A DNA stretch of 5,776 nucleotides from Candidatus Uhrbacteria bacterium (GTDB taxonomy: Bacteria > Patescibacteriota > Patescibacteriia > UBA9934 > GWF2-40-263): assembly GCA_018700535.1 (NCBI GenBank), contig JABITQ010000024.1, positions 1 to 5,776 on the forward strand, written 5' to 3'. The notes under the pieces were generated by a model. It did no database searches. It had not been told where the DNA came from and saw only the letters and a list, made by a program, of their open reading frames with translations. The position numbers were made by a program, and so were the translations under genes. This document shows, one piece after another, positions 1 to 4,579 of the stretch. Numbering within the stretch: the stretch's first letter is position 1; the number at the start of each line of letters is the position of its first letter.

Positions 1-3000
1 GGAACTGGTTGGGATGCTGGATTATCGTTTTCTGATACGACCGCCACAGTTCGTGTGGTAGATACCGCATCGTTGACCATTCAAGACGATTCAGAAAACT
101 CGATCATTACTTTTCAAGATGTAAGCACATCAAGTGATCACACTCTTATCACAGACAGTGATACTGCGTTTGCTTTTGATAGCAACGCTGACACAGACGT
201 AGATATCACAACCGTTTCAAATGAGGATCTTGTGATTCAGGCAGCCGGGACAGGAGATGTTGTATTCGATATTGATGAGCAATCTGCTGTAGAAATTACA
301 GCATCCTCAGAACCTGGAGTAAACATGTTGAGAATTTCAAACACAGGGTTTGCTGCCACTAGTGGTGTAAGTGCGATTGATATCACTCATGCACTATCTA
401 ATAGCGGCGGATCAATTATTAAGGTGACACCTGAATATACTGGTGGCGCTTCAGATGGGCTTGCATATAAGGGTTTTAGTTTTGCACCATTTGCGCCAGC
501 AAACGCTGCGGGAACAGATACAATTTCTGCCTTTGCAGCAGGTAATCTCACAGACCCGGGTGCAACAATCACTTCTCGTGCTCTCTTTATTGGTACAGGC
601 TGGGATAGAGAAATTGAATTTTCCCTTTCAGAAAACTTTACTCAGCCAACAAACGGAATTCTTCGTTTGAATGGTCAGGGGGGAGCAAATGATACAGATA
701 TTCAATTTAATACTGATAACGCTGACGGACCAATTATAAGCTCGAACGCTGATACATCCGTGCAGATCGATGAGTTGGTGATTGTGGATTTGGCTTCAGG
801 TGGTGCAGGTCCAGCCGTTTGTCATACAGGTGGAGATGCAGATACAGACGATGTCACACTTGAGGATTGTTCTGGTGCGCCAACAGCTGACTACGCCGAG
901 CAATACCCAGCAGCAAGCGATGTTGAGTACGGACATGTTGTTGTCCCGGGAACAATTGAGGTAACGACAAATGACGAAGGACACGGTGATCAGGTTATTC
1001 GTCAGGTGGTTCTTTCTTCAGAGGCCTACCAAGGTCCTGTTGTTGGAATCGTTTCAAATAACTATGGAGACTTTACTTCTGCTGGTTACAATATTGATGA
1101 GTACGACAATCCAATGCCAGTCGCGCTCGTCGGTCGTGTGCCTGTAAAAGTAACAAACGAAGGTGGATTAATTTCAGTTGGAGATTACCTCACAACATCA
1201 TCAACACCTGGTTACGCAATGAAAGCCAATAACGTTGGTCGTGTAATTGGAATGGCACTTAATGATTGGGACGGATCAGAAGACACTGTCATGGTGCAGG
1301 TAAACAACTCATGGTACGCAGGGCAGGTAATCGATTCTGACGGATCAGCAACGATTATTTCTGATGATGTCGTGATCGCTCAAATGGACGACGCAACATC
1401 AAGCGACACAGCCATCGATTCATACGGACTCGCGCTGCGCGGATCTGCATGGAATGGATCTGAGGCTGAAGTTGTCGAGATGGTAATGACAACGGCAGTA
1501 GACGATACAGACGAGTACCGACTTTCAATCAACAATACTTCCGGAACAGAGGTGGCTTACGTTACAAACGAAGGAACGATGCGCATCGCTGGCGACATGG
1601 TGATTGCTGGAAAGCTCTACCCATCTGATCGCGGAGTTGAGCAAACAAGCCGATACATTTATTACGACGGTGACACTAGTGCGGCTGGAGACTACATGCG
1701 TACTAACGCAAAGGGTTGGTCTACAGGATCATACGACTTCGCGGAGATGTTCCCATCAGACCAAGAGCTAAAACCTGGTGACGTTGTGATGTTCTCTGGA
1801 ACAGGTGAGGAGGTTCGTCGTTCAGACGCAACAGCTACAACACTCGCAGGTATCGTTTCAACTCGCCCTGGTTTCTTGGCGGGTAAGAACGAGAAGGGTG
1901 CGTATCCAATCGCGCTTGCTGGTCGTGTCCCAACATCAATCTCTCTACTAAACGGAGCGATTGCAGTTGGTGACCCACTTACAAGTTCAGATGAGTCCGG
2001 TGTAGCTATGAAAGCGACAGAAGCTGGATCAATCATTGGTTATGCACTTGAGGCATACGATGGAAACGGCGATGACAAGATTCTTGTCTATGTAAACGTT
2101 GGTTACTGGGGAGGTGAAGCAACAAGTGCAACACCAGGAACCAGCAATGTTGCGTCGAGTTTCAATTCTGGTTCAACAAAGAACTATTCAAAACTCAGTA
2201 TGTCGGGCGAGATCGCGATGAATAGTCATTCAATTACAAATATTGGGTCGCTTAGCGGAATGGGTGACGGATGGGCAATTGAATCTAACGGAACCATTAA
2301 GACACAGGAGCTTATCAAGACAGTGATCGACTCTTATCAGAACAAGAAGGTAGAAACAGTCGCAGTCACTTCACCAGAAGTAATTATCACGCTCTCAGGA
2401 ACATCAACACTCGAAAACGGTTCTGCAGAAGTGCGATTCGAACAAGTAGCTCCAGACTTCAATGATGTTATCGACGCAACACAGCCAATCCGAGTCGTCG
2501 TGACTCCGAGCGGACCTGTGTCACTGTATGTCTCAGAGAAAGACCAGAATCATTTCAACGTGAAACGATTTGCAGGGTCTGGAGATGTAGAGTTCGATTG
2601 GATGGTGACTGCATACCGACGTGGATATGCGGCCGCAGTAATCGAGGAAGAAGTCGAAGAGGAAGTTGAAGTCGATGATGGTACTGAGGAGGAGGAATTG
2701 ATCGAAGAAGAAGAGGTGGTGGAAGAGGAGGAGGAGGCTGAAGAGATTGTTGAGACAGATGCAACCGAAGAGGTGGTTGAAGAAACAGTTGAGGAGGTTG
2801 TCGATGAGATCATTGAGGAAGAGGTGATCGAAGTCGTTGAAGAAGAAGTGGTAGAGGGAGAAGTTGAGCAAATTGAAACAGAAACGGTTGAGACAGAAGA
2901 AGAGCCTGCATCTCTGGAGAGCCCAGAGCTTATCGAAGAGGATACTACGAGCGATGATGAGGGCGGCGCATTAGCCGAGGAACCATCTGAGCTCGTTGTT

Positions 3001-3006
3001 GAATAA
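1..3006 (+). CDS. Giant fibre-like surface protein with two DYAE/GRVP modules and a poly-Glu tail (5' end outside window)
   Basis: The frame is open from base 1 to a TAA at 3004-3006, giving 1001 residues; the true start lies upstream, and the GTG at 55 is only an internal codon. Residues are numbered from base 1. Residues 1-270 are Asp/Ser/Thr-rich beta-type sequence like phage tail-fibre shafts. Residues 274 and 290 are the only cysteines. Two related modules follow, at about 297-434 and 579-700, each with D[YF]AE, GIVS, GRVP, GD.LT, AMK and G.AL in the same order. The motif D[YF]AE then GIVS resembles the self-cleaving Peptidase_G2 chaperone domain of phage neck appendages such as phi29 gp12. 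Residues 705-790 contain an NIGSLSG stretch, 791-880 form a beta domain ending FDWMVTAYRRGY, and 881-1001 are an acidic tail. I see no LPXTG motif or C-terminal membrane helix, so anchoring is unclear. The architecture is recognised from Patescibacteria surface proteins. A role in adhesion or host attachment is inference; a prophage fibre is possible, but no phage neighbours are present. Confidence 0.9.
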   Translation, partial: GTGWDAGLSFSDTTATVRVVDTASLTIQDDSENSIITFQDVSTSSDHTLITDSDTAFAFDSNADTDVDITTVSNEDLVIQAAGTGDVVFDIDEQSAVEITASSEPGVNMLRISNTGFAATSGVSAIDITHALSNSGGSIIKVTPEYTGGASDGLAYKGFSFAPFAPANAAGTDTISAFAAGNLTDPGATITSRALFIGTGWDREIEFSLSENFTQPTNGILRLNGQGGANDTDIQFNTDNADGPIISSNADTSVQIDELVIVDLASGGAGPAVCHTGGDADTDDVTLEDCSGAPTADYAEQYPAASDVEYGHVVVPGTIEVTTNDEGHGDQVIRQVVLSSEAYQGPVVGIVSNNYGDFTSAGYNIDEYDNPMPVALVGRVPVKVTNEGGLISVGDYLTTSSTPGYAMKANNVGRVIGMALNDWDGSEDTVMVQVNNSWYAGQVIDSDGSATIISDDVVIAQMDDATSSDTAIDSYGLALRGSAWNGSEAEVVEMVMTTAVDDTDEYRLSINNTSGTEVAYVTNEGTMRIAGDMVIAGKLYPSDRGVEQTSRYIYYDGDTSAAGDYMRTNAKGWSTGSYDFAEMFPSDQELKPGDVVMFSGTGEEVRRSDATATTLAGIVSTRPGFLAGKNEKGAYPIALAGRVPTSISLLNGAIAVGDPLTSSDESGVAMKATEAGSIIGYALEAYDGNGDDKILVYVNVGYWGGEATSATPGTSNVASSFNSGSTKNYSKLSMSGEIAMNSHSITNIGSLSGMGDGWAIESNGTIKTQELIKTVIDSYQNKKVETVAVTSPEVIITLSGTSTLENGSAEVRFEQVAPDFNDVIDATQPIRVVVTPSGPVSLYVSEKDQNHFNVKRFAGSGDVEFDWMVTAYRRGYAAAVIEEEVEEEVEVDDGTEEEELIEEEEVVEEEEEAEEIVETDATEEVVEETVEEVVDEIIEEEVIEVVEEEVVEGEVEQIETETVETEEEPASLESPELIEEDTTSDDEGGALAEEPSELVVE
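889..1302 (+). repeat. First copy of the duplicated DYAE-GIVS-GRVP protein module
   Basis: This encodes residues 297-434 of the fibre-like protein, counted from base 1. Landmarks are DYAE at 297-300, GIVS at 349-352, GRVP at 378-381, GDYLT from 394, AMK at 406-408 and GMAL at 417-420. From GRVP onward the spacing between landmarks (16, 12 and 11 residues) is identical to the second copy. The GIVS-GRVP gap is 29 residues against 24, and DYAE-GIVS is 52 against 38, so this copy carries insertions in its front half. It directly follows the only cysteine pair (residues 274 and 290). The duplication is visible at protein level; I see no long DNA identity, so it is old. Confidence 0.85.
1735..2100 (+). 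repeat. Second copy of the duplicated DFAE-GIVS-GRVP protein module
   Basis: This encodes residues 579-700, with DFAEMF at 579-584, GIVS at 617-620, GRVP at 641-644, GDPLT from 657, AMK at 669-671 and GYAL at 680-683. This is the shorter copy and looks closer to the Peptidase_G2 form (DFAEMF followed by GDVV and GIVST). It is preceded by a PSDRG motif and a YIYYDGD motif, which in related fibre proteins lead into this module. Whether either copy still cleaves itself cannot be read from the sequence. Confidence 0.85.
2641..2940 (+). repeat. Purine-rich GAA/GAG tract coding the Glu/Val tail
   Basis: The plus strand is dominated by GAA and GAG codons broken up by GTG, GTT and ATT codons. It encodes most of the 121-residue acidic tail (residues 881-1001). 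By hand count the tail has 55 Glu and 7 Asp, with no Lys, Arg, Cys or aromatic residue. In the middle the hydrophobic residues fall in pairs about every four positions (VVEE, TVEE, VVDE, IIEE), as an amphipathic helix could. The triplet-rich DNA could gain or lose codons by slippage without breaking the frame. The long open frames on the opposite strand here are Ser- or Leu-rich shadows of this bias. Confidence 0.85.
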
Positions 3007-3009
3007 TTA

Positions 3010-3297
3010 TTCGTTCTCACCAGAAGCACAGTTACAGCTTTGGCCCCCGAGAACGAAAACGCTCTTTAATATCTTTGACGGATAGTCCGAATGGAGTGCC
3101 ATGCTTGCTCCATTGCAAAACGTCGCTCAAAGATCACAATTAAACCCCCTACGTATTACGTCTCGATAGGGATAAGACGTTTGTGCCGAAACAAGAATGT
3201 CACTTCAGCACAGATGGGTCTCAAAAGGACTTAGCTCACCAGTGTGTGAGTGTCGTGTCTTATAACGGAAACCGCAGAAACCTTTTCTGCGGTTTTT
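3010..3297 (+). ncRNA. Candidate structured non-coding RNA or 3' UTR, ending in an intrinsic terminator
   Basis: No credible gene lies in this stretch, yet it holds many exact pairings. (A) 3010-3018 pairs with 3049-3057 (9 bp) around an inner stem, 3020-3027 with 3037-3043, with one bulged base. (B) 3065-3070 with 3139-3144 and 3071-3078 with 3127-3134 form 14 bp interrupted by a CACA bulge; they enclose hairpins 3079-3082/3086-3089 and 3090-3096/3108-3114. (C) 3147-3151 with 3167-3171 and 3158-3163 with 3175-3180 form an H-type pseudoknot. (D) 3172-3178 pairs with 3257-3263 (plus two G-U pairs), enclosing 3182-3186/3208-3212 and 3235-3239/3246-3250. (E) The terminator at 3269-3297 closes the block. 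I found no convincing promoter, so it is most simply the 3' end of the fibre-gene transcript, perhaps processed. It lacks recognisable tmRNA, RNase P, SRP or 6S signatures. The folding was done by eye and the family is unknown. Confidence 0.45.
3269..3297 (+). terminator. Strong rho-independent terminator of the fibre-gene transcript
   Basis: AAACCGCAGAAA (3269-3280) pairs with TTTCTGCGGTTT (3284-3295) across a three-base loop. The GC-rich core, CCGCAG with CTGCGG, runs into five T (3293-3297). The T tract lies on the plus-strand 3' side, so this ends transcription from the left. The reverse orientation has only three T. Confidence 0.9.
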
Positions 3298-3318
3298 GTG
3301 TTTGTATTATTGATCGTC

Positions 3319-3351
3319 AAAAAAAAGAAGACCTGCCGTACGCAGACCTTC
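3319..3351 (-). terminator. Intrinsic terminator of the minus-strand block, made strand-specific by G-U pairs
   Basis: Read on the minus strand, GAAGGTCTGC (3351-3342), loop GTACG, and GCAGGTCTTC (3336-3327) form ten continuous pairs, two of them G-U wobbles, followed by eight T (3326-3319). On the plus strand the same two positions become A-C mismatches, so the stem breaks into 4 + 4 bp and has no T tract after it. It starts 12 bases past the stop of the 138-residue gene and faces the plus-strand terminator, forming a convergent pair. Confidence 0.88.
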
Positions 3352-3363
3352 GTTTTGTGAGCG

Positions 3364-3780
3364 CTAGATCCAAGTGAGATCAATATCTAGAAGGACTACC
3401 TCAAACCCTTCGTCGCGTATGAGCTCCATCAGAATATCTACTCCTCGATTGTTGCCGAGAACGATGACACATTGTGGATGGGATAGGAGGATTGGCGGTT
3501 CAGGTTCACGCTGCCTCATTGTGGATTGCATGGCTTCGAGTATGCGTAGCACATCGACTTCGGGTGGTGTGCTCAGAAGTGGGATGCCACGATCTGGTTC
3601 GATCATCTCGAGAAGTGGGTCGCCGAAATCAATACCTTCCATCCAATCTGTTTCCTGAAAGCCTAGGGGGCGGTTAGGAAAGTAATCAGTAGATCCACAT
3701 CCACTACGCCGGTTCGATTTGGACGACGGTGCGCCAATGCATGTGTCAGGATTTGAAGGTCGTCGCCAAGGACCACTCAT
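3364..3780 (-). CDS. Hypothetical 138-residue soluble protein
   Basis: I do not recognise this protein. The start is ATG at 3780 because GGAGGAG sits just upstream; an in-frame ATG at 3843 would add 21 residues but overlaps the likely promoter and has no such site. The stop is TAG. The N-terminal third (1-45) is rich in Pro, Ser, Arg and Gly and probably disordered, with Cys14 and Cys28. Residues 46-90 are acidic and probably helical. Residues 97-136 look like a small strand-helix-strand unit: CVIVLGNN at 104-111, a helix over 114-124, and EVVLLDID at 127-134. This recalls half of a Rossmann-like or response-regulator fold, but it is too short and lacks enough motif to assign. No signal peptide or membrane segment is seen. 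It lies downstream of the two-helix membrane protein on the same strand, with a terminator between them, and has its own strong terminator after it. The ribosome binding site and terminator make a real gene likely. Confidence 0.7.
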   Translation of the reverse strand: MSGPWRRPSNPDTCIGAPSSKSNRRSGCGSTDYFPNRPLGFQETDWMEGIDFGDPLLEMIEPDRGIPLLSTPPEVDVLRILEAMQSTMRQREPEPPILLSHPQCVIVLGNNRGVDILMELIRDEGFEVVLLDIDLTWI

Positions 3781-3783
3781 GTA

Positions 3784-3790
3784 CTCCTCC
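3784..3790 (-). promoter_or_regulatory. Shine-Dalgarno site fixing the start of the 138-residue gene
   Basis: The minus strand reads GGAGGAG then TAC and ATG (3780), so GGAGG has five bases to the start codon, close to ideal. This is the main reason for choosing the internal ATG over the one at 3843. Confidence 0.85.
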
Positions 3791-3814
3791 GTTTGATTGA
3801 TATTGAGTCGGTTC

Positions 3815-3843
3815 AACCTATCACAGAAGCTCTTCGGTACCAA
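3815..3843 (-). promoter_or_regulatory. Weak candidate sigma70 promoter for the 138-residue gene
   Basis: On the minus strand, TTGGTA (3843-3838) and TAGGTT (3820-3815) are 17 bases apart, with TG one base before the -10 box (extended -10). Transcription would begin near 3808, giving a leader of about 28 bases that includes the GGAGGAG site. Both boxes match consensus poorly. A promoter is expected here because a terminator lies immediately upstream. Confidence 0.3.
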
Positions 3844-3854
3844 TGGGGTATTTC

Positions 3855-3880
3855 AAAAGCCGACGTTGCGTACGTCGGCT
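3855..3880 (-). terminator. Intrinsic terminator of the two-helix membrane protein gene
   Basis: On the minus strand AGCCGACG (3880-3873), a seven-base loop, and CGTCGGCT (3865-3858) form a perfect 8-bp GC-rich stem. It runs into a short T tract, TTTT (3858-3855). It starts 11 bases after the TGA stop. The T tract is short, so some read-through into the 138-residue gene is possible. Confidence 0.78.
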
Positions 3881-3891
3881 CAGAGCTGTAG

Positions 3892-4449
3892 TCATGCTGC
3901 AGCTGGATCAGCCCATGGGTTTTCTTTCCCGGCTGTTTCGTAGAGTTTCGCGAGATGTTGTTGTTGATCGAGGACGACTCGTCCTCTGATCTTGTTGGCA
4001 TCTGTGTGCAGGGATTCAGCTCTCTGCTCAAGTGCCTCATGAACTTGAGCGTAGGAACGGTTGTCGGAAGAGCTGTTTGACGCGGCAAAAGACCTGAATG
4101 TGTTTGAGGCTTCCTGCGCCCTGTGCAAAAGATGCACTGCTTGGTTGCCTCTTTCAATCAATGCTCTGCCGTCTCCAGAATCTCCAAAGGTGAGTAGTAC
4201 TCGGTCGTATCCCCGCCAGTACATGAATGTCGTAGCTGACATCAGAGCTGCAAGCAGTGTTGCAGCTCCCGCACCAATCAGCAGGTTGGTGTTTTGGCGA
4301 ACTGATTCATCCAAGATCCCCCAGATCAGAGAAAATGAGAACAGTGTGGCGAATCCCAAAAAGTCTGCCCTGCTCCTCCTGAAGTTTCTAGTCAGGTTTG
4401 TTTGAGATTTTGTTGTGATAAGGATCGGTGGCATTTTTGTGTTTGCCAT
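3892..4449 (-). CDS. Hypothetical 185-residue membrane protein with two transmembrane segments
   Basis: I do not recognise a family. The start is ATG at 4449, chosen because GGAGG lies five bases upstream; an ATG at 4461 would add four residues (MEAS) but contains that site inside its own coding sequence. The stop is TGA, followed by a hairpin terminator. Residues 14-27 are basic (TRNFRRSR). Membrane segments lie at about 29-46 and 55-78, joined by a short polar loop (47-54). Basic residues before the first helix and Arg79/Arg83 after the second suggest both ends are cytoplasmic. The remaining hundred residues are hydrophilic: a likely helix at 94-121, a Ser/Asn-rich linker at 122-132, and a second helix at 133-175 with alternating Gln, Glu, Ala and Leu, possibly a coiled coil. 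The protein ends in a Pro/Ala segment. It has a good promoter and its own terminator, so it is probably a single-gene unit. A membrane scaffold or sensor is conceivable, but nothing in the sequence shows it. Confidence 0.78.
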   Translation of the reverse strand: MANTKMPPILITTKSQTNLTRNFRRSRADFLGFATLFSFSLIWGILDESVRQNTNLLIGAGAATLLAALMSATTFMYWRGYDRVLLTFGDSGDGRALIERGNQAVHLLHRAQEASNTFRSFAASNSSSDNRSYAQVHEALEQRAESLHTDANKIRGRVVLDQQQHLAKLYETAGKENPWADPAAA

Positions 4450-4454
4450 ACTAG

Positions 4455-4459
4455 CCTCC
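4455..4459 (-). promoter_or_regulatory. Shine-Dalgarno site fixing the start of the two-helix membrane protein
   Basis: The minus strand reads GGAGG, CTAGT, ATG (4449), a textbook five-base spacing. The ATG at 4461 is immediately followed by this site and has only a weak purine stretch of its own upstream. Confidence 0.82.
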
Positions 4460-4493
4460 ATGCGATCTATCAGAGAAACGCTCCGACAGTTCT

Positions 4494-4521
4494 ATTTTGC
4501 ATAATACAACTACGCTGTCAA
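4494..4521 (-). promoter_or_regulatory. Sigma70-type promoter of the two-helix membrane protein gene
   Basis: On the minus strand a perfect -35 box TTGACA (4521-4516) is followed after 16 bases by CAAAAT (4499-4494), four of six matches to the -10 consensus. Transcription would start near 4487, leaving a leader of about 38 bases that carries the GGAGG site. A TATTAT nearby is too close to this -35 box to pair with it. Confidence 0.6.
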
Positions 4522-4564
4522 TCACAGATTTTTGATTTTCCTCCTCCCTCTTCCCAACATGCGC

Positions 4565-4570
4565 TATAAT
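4565..4570 (+). promoter_or_regulatory. Consensus -10 box just upstream of the ligase-like gene; likely leaderless transcript
   Basis: TATAAT is a perfect -10 hexamer ending nine bases before the ATG at 4580. Usual start-site spacing puts transcription at about 4577-4580, so the mRNA would begin at or within three bases of the start codon. No -35 box is visible at 16-18 bases; that place is the pyrimidine-rich tract CTCCTCCCTCTTCCC. There is no Shine-Dalgarno site before the ATG, which agrees with leaderless translation. Confidence 0.65.
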
Positions 4571-4579
4571 AAAACTACT

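Noticed and set aside
55..57. GTG at 55 as the start of the large gene
   Set aside because: The frame is open to base 1 with the same fibre-type composition, and no ribosome binding site precedes the GTG.
2550..3029. Minus-strand open frame of 159 codons, almost all Ser and Thr, opposite the Glu tail
   Set aside because: It is the complement of the GAA/GAG codon tract, which removes stops on the other strand. The plus frame is continuous with a recognisable protein.
3067..3103. Promoter inside the non-coding block (TAATAT at 3067, TTGACG at 3075)
   Set aside because: TAATAT has no -35 box 17 bases upstream (CCCCCG is there), and TTGACG has no -10 box at the right distance. Both sequences are used in the 14-bp helix.
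3010..3297. Known RNA classes: tmRNA, RNase P RNA, SRP RNA, 6S RNA, group I or II intron
   Set aside because: There is no alanine-acceptor end or tag frame, no GAGGAAAGUC-type RNase P core, no SRP GGAAGCA-type loop, no long 6S-type rod with a central bubble, and no group I core pairs or group II domain V. A GATAGTCC near 3081 recalls a group I P7 strand, but its partner is missing.
3183..3377. Plus-strand open frame of 64 codons (GTG start) in the non-coding block
   Set aside because: It has no ribosome binding site, runs through both convergent terminators, and has a composition unlike a real protein. The RNA-structure reading explains this stretch better.
3374..3677. Plus-strand open frames opposite the 138-residue gene
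   Set aside because: The minus strand has the GGAGGAG site, the fitting ATG and the downstream terminator; the plus frames have none of these.
4061..4405. Plus-strand open frame of 114 codons opposite the two-helix membrane protein
   Set aside because: The minus-strand frame has a promoter, ribosome binding site, sensible membrane topology and terminator. This frame has no start signals.
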